Positions 34,566 through 45,430 are shown, counted from the stretch's first letter. The stretch is DNA of 64,000 nt from Actinomyces respiraculi (GCF_014595995.2 NZ_CP063989.1:1-64000); one strand, 5' to 3'. Numbers and translations: made by a program. The notes: generated by a model not told the origin, from the sequence alone.

Positions 34566-35444
34566 GTGCCCGACACCCACGCCCAGGCCGAACCGCCCGC
34601 CCCGACCCGCCGTCGGCTGGCCCGCTACGTCCTCGGCGCCCCCGACGCGCCGACCCTCGTCTACCTCCACGGCATCACCTCCAGCGCCGCCAGCAGCTCG
34701 GAGGCCCTCGAGCACTGGGCCGCAGCCGGCTACCGGGTCATCGCCCTCGACGCCCGCGGGCACGGCCTGTCGCCCCGCTGGAGCCAGGAGGAGCTGTCCG
34801 ACGCCGGCGCCATCCTCACCGACGACCTCCTGCAGGCCCTCACCGACCTCGCCCAGGAGAGCCACGCCCGGCGCAGTGCCGACCTGCCGGTCGCCGCGGC
34901 CCGCCCCGTCGTCGTCGGACACTCCATGGGGGCCGCCACCGCCATGGTCGCCGCCACCCGACGTCCCGACCTGCTTGGCGGCGTCGTCCTCATCGACCCC
35001 GCCCGCTACGGCACCCGCGGCCCCGAGGAGCTGCGCGCCCGCGGCGCCGCCCGGGCCCGGATGCGCGGCCGGGACCTGGCGGACCTGCCCGCCGCCCTCG
35101 CCCGGATCCTGTCCGACGACGAGGTGCCCGAGACCGAGGCCGTGGCAGGAGTCTGGGCGCAGCAGCACACGGACCCCGCACTGCTGGTCACCGGCGTCGT
35201 CGCCCCAGAGGCCGAGTGGGAGCAGGCCATGGCGACGCTCGCGGTGCCGACCCTGCTGGTGACCGGCGACCGCCCGGGCTCGGCCCGCGTGGGCACCGAA
35301 GGCCTGGCGCTCCTTGGCCGCCTGGGTAACCCGTGGATCGAGACCGCCCTTGTGCCCGGTGCCGGTCATGACGTGCGCCGCTGCGATCCGCAGGCCTTCC
35401 ACCGGGTGGTCGACCCCTGGCTGCGCCGCTACCTGGGCGCCTGA
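34566..35444 (+). CDS. Alpha/beta hydrolase
   Basis: This 292-residue protein has the alpha/beta hydrolase fold: [14 protein letters not shown] (oxyanion region), [10 protein letters not shown], nucleophile elbow GHSMG ([11 protein letters not shown]), an acid near VTGDRPG, and a C-terminal GAGHDVRR with the catalytic His. The substrate is unknown. GTG at 34566 is preferred because CAGGAT (34554-34559) lies six bases before it; the GTG at 34545 is an alternative. It is divergent from luxS. Confidence 0.85.
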   Translation: MPDTHAQAEPPAPTRRRLARYVLGAPDAPTLVYLHGITSSAASSSEALEHWAAAGYRVIALDARGHGLSPRWSQEELSDAGAILTDDLLQALTDLAQESHARRSADLPVAAARPVVVGHSMGAATAMVAATRRPDLLGGVVLIDPARYGTRGPEELRARGAARARMRGRDLADLPAALARILSDDEVPETEAVAGVWAQQHTDPALLVTGVVAPEAEWEQAMATLAVPTLLVTGDRPGSARVGTEGLALLGRLGNPWIETALVPGAGHDVRRCDPQAFHRVVDPWLRRYLGA

Positions 35445-35611
35445 CCGTCCGCTGTCACGCCTGTCACGCCGGGGTCCCACCGGGGCCGGGGTCCGGCGAG
35501 AACGGGCGCCGGAACCATGACGCACCTGTGATCAACCGCATAAGATCATCCTGCCCCGGCAGTGAGGCCGGGAATCCCGTACCCCGACGACGGGGCCCAG
35601 GAAGGAAGACC

Positions 35612-37072
35612 ATGCCGACGCCGTCCGTGCGCCGTTCCAGGCCAGCCGCCGTGCGCGATCGCCGCGCCGCCGCCTCCCGTCCCGCGCGCAGAGAGCCCCT
35701 GAGCACGAAGCAGGTGATCGGCCTCATCCTCGGGGGCATCGCCTTCCTCCTGCCGCTCGTCCTCGACGTGCCGGACCTCGACGACATGGGCGAGCGCATG
35801 CTCGCGATCTTCCTCCTCGCGATCGTCCTGTGGGTCACCGAGGCCATCCCGCTCGTCGCCACCGCCGTCCTCGTCATCGGGCTCGAGGTCCTGCTCGTGT
35901 CCAACCAGGCACTCCTGCCGGTGCCCGAGGACGCCACCGCCTACTCCACGTTCCTCGGGGCGCTCGCCAACCCCGTCATCATCCTCTTCCTCGGCGGCTT
36001 CCTCATCGCCGACGGCGCCGCCAAGTACCACCTGGACAAGAACCTCGCGGCCGTCCTCATCAAGCCCTTCACCGGCTCGGCGCGCACCACGGTTCTCGGC
36101 CTCATGGTCATCACCGCCCTGCTGAGCATGTTCATGTCCAACACGGCGACCACGGCCACCATGTTCGCCGTCATCATCCCCATCCTCGGTGCCCTGCCCT
36201 CCGGCAAGCCCCGCACCGGCCTGGCCCTGTCAATCCCCGTGGCCGCCAACGTCGGAGGCATCGGCACTCCCGTGGGCACGCCCCCCAACGCCATCGCCCT
36301 AGGGGCCCTGGCCGAGCGCGGCTACCACATCTCCTTCGCCTCCTGGATGGTCATGGCCGTGCCGCTCATGCTCGTCATCCTCATCGGCGCCTGGCTGCTG
36401 CTCATCGCCCTGTTCATCCCCAATGGCCTGGGCATCGAGCTCGACATGAAGGCCTCCTGGGCCACCGACCGCAAGGCCGTGACCTTCTATGTCATCGCCG
36501 ACTGCGTCATCCTGGCGTGGATGACCGAGTCCCTGCACGGGATCAACGCCAACGTCGTCGGCTTCCTCGCCGTCGTCGCCCTGCTCGTCACCAAGGTCAT
36601 GGGTGGCGAGGACCTCGGCCGACTGTCCTGGCCGGTCCTGTGGCTCGTCGCCGGTGGTATCGCGCTCGGCGACGGCGTGGGCGCCACCGGCCTGGACGCC
36701 TGGATCCTCAGTCTCTTCAACTGGGGCGCTATGCCCGCCCTCGTCGTCGTCATCGTCATGGGGGCCCTGGGCCTGGGCATGTCCAACGTCATCAGCCACT
36801 CCGCCGCCTCCAACCTCCTCATCCCACTGGCCATGGGCCTGGCCACCGGCATTGACGGCCTCGAGCCCGTCACCATCGCCGTCGTCCTGGCCCTGGCCTG
36901 CTCGCTGGGCATGAGCCTGCCGATCTCAACGCCTCCCAATGCCATCGCCTACGCCACCGGTGAGGTCACCACCGCGGACATGACCAAGGTCGGCATCGTC
37001 GTCGGCGTCATCGGCACCGTCCTGCTTGTGCTGTTCATGCCCTCGATCTGGGGCGCCCTGGGGCTGCTATGA
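35612..37072 (+). CDS. SLC13/DASS family anion:cation symporter
   Basis: This 486-residue protein has about twelve membrane helices and SLC13/DASS signatures. The SNT motif is in LLSMFMSNTATTATMF, and AANVGGIGTPVGTPPNAIALGAL and the C-terminal GMSLPISTPPNAIAYATG are also present. It probably imports dicarboxylates or related anions with Na+. The ATG at 35612 follows AGGAAGGA; an upstream ATG at 35528 is rejected because it lacks a site. Its stop overlaps the next gene's start by four bases, which ties it to the kinase and regulator pair that follows. Confidence 0.9.
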   Translation: MPTPSVRRSRPAAVRDRRAAASRPARREPLSTKQVIGLILGGIAFLLPLVLDVPDLDDMGERMLAIFLLAIVLWVTEAIPLVATAVLVIGLEVLLVSNQALLPVPEDATAYSTFLGALANPVIILFLGGFLIADGAAKYHLDKNLAAVLIKPFTGSARTTVLGLMVITALLSMFMSNTATTATMFAVIIPILGALPSGKPRTGLALSIPVAANVGGIGTPVGTPPNAIALGALAERGYHISFASWMVMAVPLMLVILIGAWLLLIALFIPNGLGIELDMKASWATDRKAVTFYVIADCVILAWMTESLHGINANVVGFLAVVALLVTKVMGGEDLGRLSWPVLWLVAGGIALGDGVGATGLDAWILSLFNWGAMPALVVVIVMGALGLGMSNVISHSAASNLLIPLAMGLATGIDGLEPVTIAVVLALACSLGMSLPISTPPNAIAYATGEVTTADMTKVGIVVGVIGTVLLVLFMPSIWGALGLL

Positions 37073-39042
37073 GCGGGCCCGACGCGCACGGCGAGCACAC
37101 CCAGGCCCCGCTCACCGTCGCCGTCATCTCGCCGGGCATGGTCGGCGGGCAGGTGGCCCACGAGGCCGGGCGCTCGGTCGGGGAGGTCGCCAATGTCGAG
37201 CGCCTGCACTTCCTCGATGAGCTCGTCGCCCTCGTTGACGGGCCCGAGGCCGAGCGGATCGGCGACGTCGCCGTCATCTTCGCCACCGACGAGGTTGGCC
37301 GGCTCGACGACGTCGCCACCGTCCTGGCCGGCCACCACGCCCTGGCCACCGCCCGCCTTGCCCTGCTCACCGAGCGCACCGCCCTGACCGGCATCGGCCA
37401 CGCCTTCGACACGGACCTTGTGCGCGAGGTCATCGCCGTGCCCTGGCGCCCCGGCGCCATCGAGTCCCGTGCCGCCGCCCAGCTGCGCCGGTGGATGCGC
37501 GACAACCGTCCCGGCGACGTCCGACGCCGTCTGCTTGGCGCCGGACGCTCCGCCACGCTCACCCACGCCCCGCTCATCGAGTCCCTGTCCCACTCCACCG
37601 ACCGGCTCACCGAGGAGTTCATCGACGCCTGCGAGAAGGTCCTGGGCCCCCGCCCGCGCCTCCAGCTGCCCGCCGGGGTGCGCCTGACCCACCAGGGTCA
37701 GCCCGTCGACGCCGTCGGCGTCGTCCTGTCCGGCTCCGTTGCCCTGACCCGTGACACCCCCGTCGGCGAGGTCATCCTCCACCACGCCACCACCGGGCGC
37801 ATCGTCGGCCTTGTGTCCCTGGCCGAGCGCGGCAAGGCCTTCGTCACCGCCACCACCACCACCGACGTCGAGCTCATCCTGCTGTCCATCGAGCAGCTTG
37901 ACCGCGCCCTGAAGGAGAACCCGGTCACCGAGCAGATCCTTGCCGCCCTGCTCATCTCCTCCCTCACCAAGCGCCTGGCACGCTCCGAGATCCTGCAGGT
38001 GGAGAAGATCGAGCTGGCCGCCGCCGTCGAGGCTCAGCGCGTGGCCACCCAGGAGGCCCTGGACGCCCTTGAGCAGGCCCGCCTGGAGCTGCTGGCGCAG
38101 GAGCGTTTCGCGACCCTCGGCGAGCTGGCGGCCGGTGTGGCCCATGAGCTCAACAACCCCGTCTCCGCCCTCGAGCGCGCCAACGACCACCTGCGCGCCG
38201 ACCTCATGACCATCATGTCCACGCACCCGCAGGGCCCCCTCATCCGCGAGTCCGTCATGGCGGCACTCAGCCGCTCCGCGGTCTCCACCCGTGATGAGCG
38301 CGCCGCCCGCCGGGCCCTGGAGAAGGTCGTCGGGGACCGCGAGCTCGCCCGGCGCCTGGTCAGCCTCGGCATGGACGCGGACACCCCCCACGAGGAGGTG
38401 CGCGCCCTCGTCGCTGATCCGGCACGCCTGGAGGTGGCGCTCGCGGCCGCCTCCATCGGCCGCGAGGAGCGCAACGTGCGCACCGCCACCGAGCGCGTGC
38501 GCAGACTGGTGTCCTCCCTGTCCACCTATGTGCGCCCCGAAGGGGAGATGGAGCAGGAGGTGGACGTGCGCGAGGTCCTGGAGGACTCCCTCAGGCTCAC
38601 CGCCCACCGGCTGCGCGGCGTCGAGATCGAGCGCGACTACGACGACGTGCCCACGGTCCCGGGGCGGGCGGGCGAGCTCGCCCAGGTGTGGACCAACATC
38701 CTGTCCAACGCCGCGGACGCCCTGACCGGCGCGGTCAAGGAGGCTGAGGCGCAGGGGCGGGAGTTCCACCCGGAGGTGTCCGTCCGGGTGGCGTCCGAGG
38801 CGGCGGGGGTGCGGGTCGACGTCGTCGACAATGGTCCCGGCATCGCCCCGGAGACCCTGCCGCGCATCTTTGAGCCGCGTTTCACCACCAACCACGGCAA
38901 GGTCCGCTTCGGCCTCGGTCTGGGGATGGGCCTGGCCAAGTCGGTCGTCGACGCGCATGACGGCACGATCGACGTCGATTCCCGTCCCGGTCGCACCCGC
39001 GTCCGGGTTGTCCTGCCGACCAACCGGCGCCCAGCGCCCTGA
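37069..39042 (+). CDS. Sensor histidine kinase with pseudo-receiver and cNMP-like domains
   Basis: This 657-residue kinase has an unusual N-terminus. Residues 14-143 look like a degenerate response-regulator receiver: it ends VIAVPWRPGAIESRAAAQLRRW, which parallels VAKPWRPEEMQAVVREQL in the next gene, with the receiver Lys replaced by Val. A cyclic-nucleotide-binding-like beta-roll follows at about 196-300, lacking the usual phosphate-binding Arg. A coiled coil spans 305-345. The kinase has His359 (AAGVAHELNNP), N-box Asn543/Asn547, DNGPGI (587-592) and GLGLGMGL (615-622). About 180 residues separate H and N boxes, more than usual. It overlaps the carrier gene by four bases; the receiver gene follows 14 bases later. 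Confidence 0.88.
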   Translation: MSGPDAHGEHTQAPLTVAVISPGMVGGQVAHEAGRSVGEVANVERLHFLDELVALVDGPEAERIGDVAVIFATDEVGRLDDVATVLAGHHALATARLALLTERTALTGIGHAFDTDLVREVIAVPWRPGAIESRAAAQLRRWMRDNRPGDVRRRLLGAGRSATLTHAPLIESLSHSTDRLTEEFIDACEKVLGPRPRLQLPAGVRLTHQGQPVDAVGVVLSGSVALTRDTPVGEVILHHATTGRIVGLVSLAERGKAFVTATTTTDVELILLSIEQLDRALKENPVTEQILAALLISSLTKRLARSEILQVEKIELAAAVEAQRVATQEALDALEQARLELLAQERFATLGELAAGVAHELNNPVSALERANDHLRADLMTIMSTHPQGPLIRESVMAALSRSAVSTRDERAARRALEKVVGDRELARRLVSLGMDADTPHEEVRALVADPARLEVALAAASIGREERNVRTATERVRRLVSSLSTYVRPEGEMEQEVDVREVLEDSLRLTAHRLRGVEIERDYDDVPTVPGRAGELAQVWTNILSNAADALTGAVKEAEAQGREFHPEVSVRVASEAAGVRVDVVDNGPGIAPETLPRIFEPRFTTNHGKVRFGLGLGMGLAKSVVDAHDGTIDVDSRPGRTRVRVVLPTNRRPAP

Positions 39043-39056
39043 CCCAAGGAGCAGCC

Positions 39057-39527
39057 ATGAAGCTCACTATTCTCGTCGTCGACGACGAGCCCGAGGTCCG
39101 CGACGCGGTCGTCGGCGACCTGCTGCCCTTCGCGGACGTTGTCCGTGTCGAGCCGGCTGAGGACGTCGAGGACGCCTGGGAGGTCGTTCAGGAGGTGGAG
39201 GCCGACGGCGACGTCGTCGCCCTCGTCCTGGCCGACCACCGCATGCCCGGCACCACCGGCGTCGACATGCTCATCGCCATGGAGGGCGACGAGCGCACGG
39301 CCGACGCGCGCAAGGTCCTCGTCACCGGTCAGGCGGACCAGGCGGATACGATCCGCGCCGTCAACGAGGCGGGCCTCGACCACTACGTGGCCAAGCCCTG
39401 GCGGCCGGAGGAGATGCAGGCGGTGGTGCGTGAGCAGCTGACGGACTTCGTGGTGGGCACCGGCCTGGACCCCCTGCCGCACCTGCGGGCGATCGACGGC
39501 GCCCGGGCCATGGAGATGCTGCGCTGA
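39057..39527 (+). CDS. Receiver-only response regulator
   Basis: This 156-residue protein has a complete receiver domain: acidic Asp9/Asp10, phosphoacceptor Asp60 (VLADHRMPG), Thr90 (VTGQ) and Lys113 (VAKPW). No DNA-binding domain follows; the last 25 residues are a short tail. It probably works by protein contact, with the adjacent kinase as partner. ATG preceded by AAGGAGCAGCC. The Pro-Trp-Arg-Pro stretch after Lys113 is shared with the N-terminal domain of the kinase. Confidence 0.9.
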   Translation: MKLTILVVDDEPEVRDAVVGDLLPFADVVRVEPAEDVEDAWEVVQEVEADGDVVALVLADHRMPGTTGVDMLIAMEGDERTADARKVLVTGQADQADTIRAVNEAGLDHYVAKPWRPEEMQAVVREQLTDFVVGTGLDPLPHLRAIDGARAMEMLR

Positions 39528-39588
39528 GCGTCGGCTCACACCAGGGGCGCAGGGCGCACTGGCCGGTGGCATGGAAGGATCGTGTGCC

Positions 39589-40833
39589 ATGAGTGACCAC
39601 CAGGACGCTATCGCAGGCCGACGAACTCAGGGAGAGGCCACCATCGTCACCGTTGCCGCCCTCGTGGTCGGCTGCATCGGTATCTACTTCATGCGCAACC
39701 TCATCGGGCCGGCCTTCTTCGCGCTGACCCTCGTGCTCACGGTGCGCCCGTTCGTGTCCTGGGCCTCACGCCACCGCGTCCCGCGCCCCGTGTCCGCCCT
39801 GGCGGCGATCCTCATCATCTACACCTTCGTCATCGGGCTGTTCGTCGCCCTGGGTGTCGCCATCGCCCAGCTCATCGAGACGCTGCCGCGCTATACCGAG
39901 AAGTTCCAGCAGATCTGGGAGCAGGCCCAGGCGCTGCTGGTCTCGCTCGGCATCGAGCAGGACACGCTCCTGGACCAGGTCTCCTCGATGGTCTCCACAA
40001 GCCGCGTGGTGGACCTCGCCCAACAGCTCATGGGCCAGCTGACCTCCTTCGGGTCGATCCTCATGATCATGGCGATGACGGTGGTCTTCCTCATGTTCGA
40101 CATGGCCCGCGTCGAGGTGCGGGCGACGGCCCTGGCCGAGCTCAAACCGGGGATCGCCACGGGCCTGGTCGGCTTCGCCCAGTCGGTGCGCTCCTACTGG
40201 CTGGTCTCGACGATTTTCGGTCTCATCGTTGCGGTCCTGGACGTCATGGCCCTGGGCATCCTCGGGGTGCCGATGGCGGTGACCTGGGGCGTGCTCGCCT
40301 TCATCACGAACTACATCCCCAACATCGGTTTCGTCATCGGCGTCGTCCCGCCGGCCCTGCTGGCGCTGGTGGACTCCGGGGCGTGGACCGCCCTGTGGGT
40401 GGTCATCGCCTACTCGGTGCTCAACTTCGTCATCCAGACCCTCATCCAGCCCAAGTTCACCGGTGACGCGGTGGGGCTCAACACGACGACGACCTTCCTG
40501 TCGCTCGTGTTCTGGTCCAGCGTCATCGGCGCGCTGGGCACGATCCTGGCCGTGCCGCTCACGCTGTTCGCCAAGGCGGTCCTTATCGACTCCGACCCGC
40601 GCTCGGCCTGGGTGGGGATCTTCCTGTCCGCGGGGGACGAGCCGGTGGACCGCCCCGGGGCGGTGGACTCGCGCACGGTTGCCGCCCTCGACCCGGATGG
40701 TGATGGGATGGACGAGGCCGTGGACGCCGTCTCTGACGAGCTGCGTGAGGCCATCGGGGACTCCCGCGAGGGTTCCGACGGCGCAGAGGCGGTCAACGAG
40801 AACACCGGGGTTATCTCACAACCGGTCGAGTGA
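39589..40833 (+). CDS. AI-2E family transporter (YhhT-like)
   Basis: This 414-residue protein has about seven to eight membrane helices and AI-2E (PerM) family blocks, for example GLFVALGVAIAQLI, the VTWGVLAFITNYIPNIGF region with VPPALLAL, and SLVFWSSVIGALGTILAVPLTLFAKA. The family name comes from a link to autoinducer-2 export in one protein, but most members have unproven substrates. An acidic tail of about 55 residues ends the protein. ATG at 39589 is taken as the start; an in-frame ATG at 39571 is possible. Confidence 0.87.
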   Translation: MSDHQDAIAGRRTQGEATIVTVAALVVGCIGIYFMRNLIGPAFFALTLVLTVRPFVSWASRHRVPRPVSALAAILIIYTFVIGLFVALGVAIAQLIETLPRYTEKFQQIWEQAQALLVSLGIEQDTLLDQVSSMVSTSRVVDLAQQLMGQLTSFGSILMIMAMTVVFLMFDMARVEVRATALAELKPGIATGLVGFAQSVRSYWLVSTIFGLIVAVLDVMALGILGVPMAVTWGVLAFITNYIPNIGFVIGVVPPALLALVDSGAWTALWVVIAYSVLNFVIQTLIQPKFTGDAVGLNTTTTFLSLVFWSSVIGALGTILAVPLTLFAKAVLIDSDPRSAWVGIFLSAGDEPVDRPGAVDSRTVAALDPDGDGMDEAVDAVSDELREAIGDSREGSDGAEAVNENTGVISQPVE

Positions 40834-40835
40834 TC

Positions 40836-41447
40836 TCATACCGGTTCGCGAGTGATGCCGGAGGCCAGGCCGGGCGCCAGGACGTAGTGCGTGCCACGTC
40901 GTTGGCCTGTCTGGACCGCCAGTCCGCGGGCGACGAGGTCCTTGAGATCGGTTCGGGCGGTTGTCGAGTCCACCCCGGCGAGGCGTCGGTAGGCGCCGTT
41001 CGTCATGGGGCCGGTTGAGCGCATGTGCAGCAGGGCCTCCCGCTGCGTTCTGCTGAGTCCCGTCGTCTCGATGGTGCCCAGCCACTGGAGGTCTCCGTGC
41101 GGGTACAAGGCGTGGTTGGGGAAGATGACCGTGAAGCGCAGCCCGTTGTCGATGAACTGCGGGGGCTCGAGGCCGGCCTCCCTCAGAGCGTCGCGCGCGG
41201 TCCGGATGCCGGCGCCCATCGCCTCGATAACGCGGTGGTCGCGTGCGCCCACATGTCGGCAGATGCCGTACAGGAACTCGTTGACGGCGCTCTTGCCGTC
41301 CGGTGTGCCGAGATGGTCGACGCTCAGTCCCCACAGGCCGCCCGGGCTGGTGAGCACCATCCCTGTGCGTGTCAGTCGCAGCGAGGAGGCCGTGCTCGCC
41401 GCCGCGCGCGAGCTTCTCGCCCGACCGCAGGCTGGGCCGCCGGCGCC
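40836..41447 (-). pseudogene. Truncated COG2865-type (RecG-like/AlbA_2) transcriptional regulator
   Basis: The translated 204 codons match only the C-terminal part of COG2865 proteins: LRLTRTGMVLTSPGGLWG (the NPGGL region), AVNEFLYGICRHVG, IEAMGAGIRTARDALREAGLEPPQF, and a C-terminal winged-helix-like LDHM-type segment. Normal members have an N-terminal AlbA_2 domain that is absent here. The frame is open back to the in-frame TAG at 41448-41450, just past the pulA stop, so no start codon is clear; an internal ATG is at 41360. It is most likely a decayed gene fragment. Confidence 0.65.
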
Positions 41448-41453
41448 CTACCC

Positions 41454-44400
41454 TCAGGCCCGGCGATGACGCAGAGACACTCCTGCGCCCACCAGCACCA
41501 TGCACAGGACCCAGAGCAGCACGAGGTCGCCGGCACCCGTGCGGGCCAGCGTCGTGGACTCACCGCCGTGCTGGGACGCCCCGGCCACCGTGTTGGTACC
41601 CGAGTCACCCGCCGGGGCCTTGGTGGAGGTACCACCCGACTGAGCCGAGGTGTCTGCGCCCGGAGTGTCACCGCTCGGGGCGCTGGGCTCCGGTGTCGGC
41701 TGAGCAGCCGGCTTCTGTACCTCGACGTAGACGGCAACCGTGCGGGCGGGAACCGTCGCGGTACCCGTCGCAGCATCAAAGGTGGAGGTCCTCACCACCG
41801 GGTCGGCCCCCTCGGCCTGGACCGAGTGCAGGACGAACTGCCGGCCTTGCAGGTCGGTGATCGTCTCGGCCACCGGCTCATCAGTGGCGTTGAAGACCGC
41901 GAGCAGCGCCCCGACCTGCGGGTCGATGTCGGCCGTGCTCGTGGAAGCGGCCCGCATCGTGCCTGCGGCGATCCCGGCTCCCGGGAGCGGACGGTCCTCA
42001 ATGAGCATCGCGATGACGCCCGGTGTCGCACCCTGACCCGAGTTCGGGAAGGACACCCGCTCCTGGATGAGCTCGGCCGAACCCAGGTGGAACAGGGGCG
42101 TTGAGCTGCGGATGCGCAGCAGGTCGAGAACCTGCGCCTGAGAGGTGGCGATGTCCTGCGGGCTCGGCTTGAGCGTGGGGTCCTCCAGCAGGGGCCGCAT
42201 GATGTCCCACTTGGAGCTGTTGGCTGACGCCACGGGCAGGCCGTTGCCGTAGCCGTTGGTCTGGTACGTCCAGTCGATGGCGTTGAAGTGGTCCCCGGAG
42301 TTGTAGGAGTCGCGGTCCAGGGACTTGCTGCGCAGGATCTCTGTGCCCGCGGCCCACAGCGTGGGCGACTGCCCCAGGGCCACGGTTGCCAAGGACAGCG
42401 TGTTCATACGCACTCGGTCCGTCACGCTCGTGCCCGTCGGCAGCTTGAAGATCCCCAGGTCGTAGAGGGACTCGTTGTCGTGGGCGTCAACGTAGTTGAT
42501 GGTCTCCTCCGGACTGGATGCGTAGCCGGCGGGCTGCCCGTTGTAGTCGATCTGGGCGCCCGAGCGCACCGTGCCGTCATGGTTGGTGAAGGTGAAGGTT
42601 GACAGGTTGCCCGCCAGACCCAGCTTGATGAGGTCGGTGGCGTGCCCCAGGTCCGCCAGCTGCTCCTGGCTGCTGCGCGGGTCCATCCCGTTGGGGTCCG
42701 TGTACAGGCCCGTGCCGAAACCCTGGTAGGTGCGCGGGTCCTGGTCGAAGGGGCCGCCGCCGTGGACGGCGTCACGCAGACGGTCGTTGAAGGTGCCGAT
42801 GCCGGTGCCGTTGAGCTGGCCCTGGGTGGCGGTGGTGAACAACGCGTTGTTGGCGATCTCCCCCATGTTCCAGCCCTCGCCGTAGAGGTAGATGGCTGAG
42901 CCGTCCACGCCGTCGGTCTCCAGGGTCAGCTTGTCCAGGGCGGTGCGCAGCGCCTGCATGGTCTGCACCGAGTGGTAGCCCATGAGGTCGAAGCGGAAGC
43001 CGTCCACGTGGTAGTCGCGTGCCCAGGTGACCACGGAGTCGATCATGAGGCGCTCAGCCATCGTGTTCTCGGTGGCCGTGTTCGAGCAGCAGGTGGAGGT
43101 GAAGATGTCACCCTTGGCGTCGAGCCGCTGGTAGTAGCCCGGCACGATCCGGTCGAGCACCGAGGCGGGCGACTGGCCCGCAGCGGCCGTGTGGTTGAAG
43201 ACCTGGTCGAGCACCACCTGCAGGCCTGCGGCGTGCAGTGCCCCCACCATCTGGCGGAACTGGTAGGTGCGGGCGCCGCCGTCCTGGTTGCCGTCGGTGG
43301 CGTAGGAGCCTTCCGGCGCCCGGTAGTGCCACGGGTCGTAGCCCCAGTTGTAGGCGTCGGCGTCACGCACGGCGGCGACGGCGGCCTGCTGGGCCTCCGA
43401 GGCTGGGCCGGCGTCCGTGGGGATGTCCGGCACCTGCTGGTGGCTGCGGTCCTCCCCAATGGAGGCGATGTCGAAGGTCGGCAGCAGGTGCACCGTGTCG
43501 ATGCCCGCCTCGGCGAGCTCGGCCAGATGGGTCATCCCCGCCGACTCCGGGTGGGTGAAGGCAAGGTAGGTGCCGCGCTCGGCCTCGGGCACGGAGGTGT
43601 CAGCGGCTGAGAAGTCGCGCACGTGCAGCTCGTAGATCGTGCGGCCGGCGTCGGAGGTGACGACGGGGCTGGCGGTCTGGGCCCACTGCTGGGGCATGAG
43701 GTCCGGGCGGCTGAGGTCGACGGCGACCGAGCGCTGGGAGTCCATGGTCAGGGCCAGCGAGTAGGGGTCGGTGACCGTGTTGGTCTCGACTCGGCCCGTG
43801 TCGGGGACGTAGACGGTGACCTCCCACAGGTACTGGGAGCCGGCGGTGATGGCGCCGTCGGTGTTGGCCACGCTCCAGCGCCCGTCGCTGCCGCGCACGG
43901 CCTGCGTACGCACGGCCTGCCCGGCCACCAGCGGGGCTGAGCCCGTGGCCTGGCCGGTGGCCCAGGTGAGCAGGGTGACCGACTGGGCGGTGGGGGCCCA
44001 CAGTGCGAAGGACGGCACGCCGTCGGAGAAGGTGGTGCCCAGTGGGGCGTCGGGGGCCGGGGTGAACAGGGAGTCGATGACGGCGGCGTTCTGCACACCG
44101 GTGAAGGCGGCCACGGTGCCGTCGGCACGGCGCTCGACGACCGCGACCTGACCGCTCAGGGCCTGCTCGACCTGGCTGCGGCTGAGCAGCGTGGTGCCGT
44201 CGGCGCCCGTGAGCGACAGGGCGAGGTAGCCGGTGAGGTTGGGGTGGTTGGCGAGGACGCCGGCGCTCAGGTCCCCGCTCACGCGCAGCGGCGTCTCGGT
44301 GCCGCCGGTGACGGTGCCGTCGGACAGGCCCGCTCCGCCGTCGGGGGAGGTGACCAGAGCGAAGCTGACGGCGGCGGGGGTGCCCGCGGCCACCGCCTGG

Positions 44401-45320
44401 TCGCGGGTGACTGACTCGGGCAGGAGGGAGGTGGGCCAGGCCAGGGTGGTCTCGTCGACCCAGTAGGCGCGCTCCTCGCCGGTGCCGGCTACGGGCGGGT
44501 CGGCGACGGCGATGCTCAGCAGGTGCGTGGCCGGGTCGTAGGTGAAGGTCACGTCCTTGCCTGTGGTGGCGGAGAAGGTGTAGTTGGTGCCGCCTGGCGC
44601 GCCGTCGACGCCGTAGTTCTCGTCCCAGGAGCGGCCGTGGGCGACTTTGACCTCGTAGGAGCCGGTTGGCAGGGCGGCGGTGGTGAAGGTGAAGGTGCCG
44701 TCGGCCGCCGGGCGCATGAGGGTGGCCAGGCAGTCGGGCGTCCAGTCGGAGGGGCAGCCGAGCTCGTCCTGGAAGGAACCGGGCAGGGTGATGTACGGGG
44801 TGGTGGCGTCAGTCCAGGACACGTGGCTGACGGGGTCGTAGAAGAAGGTGACCGGTCCACCGCCGGTGGTGTAGGTGATGTTGGCGCCGCCGGCCGCGCC
44901 ATTGGCGCCGTAGTTCTCATCCCAGGTGGCGCCGATGGTGACCTTGTAGTCGTAGGTGCCGGCGGGCAGGTCGAAGGTCGCGGTGTAGAGGCCGGAGAGC
45001 GCATCGCGGGTCAGGGTGGCGGCGGTGCAGTCGGGTGCCCAGTCAGTGGCGCAGCCCATCTCGTCGTTGTGGCTGCCGGGCACGGTGACCTGGAGGCCGG
45101 GGGTGGCCTCGTCGGCGGCCTGGGCGGTGGGTGACAGGGCGGAGTTGAGGGAGGCGCCCACGAGTGCGAGCGTGGCGACGGCGGCGGTCAGGGCCCGTGC
45201 CCAGGGGTGCCGATGGGTGGGTACCAGCCGAGGAGGGTGTGCTGCTCTGCCGGGGTGTGTGCTCCGGATGGGGACGCAGGACCAGATGGATCGCAAGGCG
45301 TGCAGGGCTTGCATGTGCAC
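41454..45320 (-). CDS. pulA: Cell-wall-anchored pullulanase (type I, GH13)
   Basis: This 1288-residue enzyme should cleave alpha-1,6 bonds in pullulan, starch or glycogen outside the cell. An N-terminal signal peptide ends near [10 protein letters not shown]. Two repeated starch-binding-like modules follow ([15 protein letters not shown] and [15 protein letters not shown]), then CBM48-like and GH13 domains. Catalytic residues sit in [11 protein letters not shown] (nucleophile), YLYGEGWN (acid/base) and [12 protein letters not shown]. The C-terminus has a Pro/Thr/Ser spacer and LARTG followed by a hydrophobic helix and LRHRRA, a class E type sorting signal. GTG at 45320 is chosen as AAGGAG lies five bases before it; an ATG at 45314 is close. 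Confidence 0.93.
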   Translation of the reverse strand: MHMQALHALRSIWSCVPIRSTHPGRAAHPPRLVPTHRHPWARALTAAVATLALVGASLNSALSPTAQAADEATPGLQVTVPGSHNDEMGCATDWAPDCTAATLTRDALSGLYTATFDLPAGTYDYKVTIGATWDENYGANGAAGGANITYTTGGGPVTFFYDPVSHVSWTDATTPYITLPGSFQDELGCPSDWTPDCLATLMRPAADGTFTFTTAALPTGSYEVKVAHGRSWDENYGVDGAPGGTNYTFSATTGKDVTFTYDPATHLLSIAVADPPVAGTGEERAYWVDETTLAWPTSLLPESVTRDQAVAAGTPAAVSFALVTSPDGGAGLSDGTVTGGTETPLRVSGDLSAGVLANHPNLTGYLALSLTGADGTTLLSRSQVEQALSGQVAVVERRADGTVAAFTGVQNAAVIDSLFTPAPDAPLGTTFSDGVPSFALWAPTAQSVTLLTWATGQATGSAPLVAGQAVRTQAVRGSDGRWSVANTDGAITAGSQYLWEVTVYVPDTGRVETNTVTDPYSLALTMDSQRSVAVDLSRPDLMPQQWAQTASPVVTSDAGRTIYELHVRDFSAADTSVPEAERGTYLAFTHPESAGMTHLAELAEAGIDTVHLLPTFDIASIGEDRSHQQVPDIPTDAGPASEAQQAAVAAVRDADAYNWGYDPWHYRAPEGSYATDGNQDGGARTYQFRQMVGALHAAGLQVVLDQVFNHTAAAGQSPASVLDRIVPGYYQRLDAKGDIFTSTCCSNTATENTMAERLMIDSVVTWARDYHVDGFRFDLMGYHSVQTMQALRTALDKLTLETDGVDGSAIYLYGEGWNMGEIANNALFTTATQGQLNGTGIGTFNDRLRDAVHGGGPFDQDPRTYQGFGTGLYTDPNGMDPRSSQEQLADLGHATDLIKLGLAGNLSTFTFTNHDGTVRSGAQIDYNGQPAGYASSPEETINYVDAHDNESLYDLGIFKLPTGTSVTDRVRMNTLSLATVALGQSPTLWAAGTEILRSKSLDRDSYNSGDHFNAIDWTYQTNGYGNGLPVASANSSKWDIMRPLLEDPTLKPSPQDIATSQAQVLDLLRIRSSTPLFHLGSAELIQERVSFPNSGQGATPGVIAMLIEDRPLPGAGIAAGTMRAASTSTADIDPQVGALLAVFNATDEPVAETITDLQGRQFVLHSVQAEGADPVVRTSTFDAATGTATVPARTVAVYVEVQKPAAQPTPEPSAPSGDTPGADTSAQSGGTSTKAPAGDSGTNTVAGASQHGGESTTLARTGAGDLVLLWVLCMVLVGAGVSLRHRRA

Positions 45321-45430
45321 GGTGACTCCTTCGTCTGTGCCGACGCGCCCCAGCTGGGAGGAACGAGGATGAGATTCCAAGGGAATGCGAGGCTCATGCC
45401 CGGTGTGTTCCGAGGAGGGCGCGCTACGGC

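Noticed and set aside
40836..41360. Intact 174-residue regulator gene
   Set aside because: Homology continues upstream of the ATG in the same frame without a start, and the usual N-terminal domain is missing.
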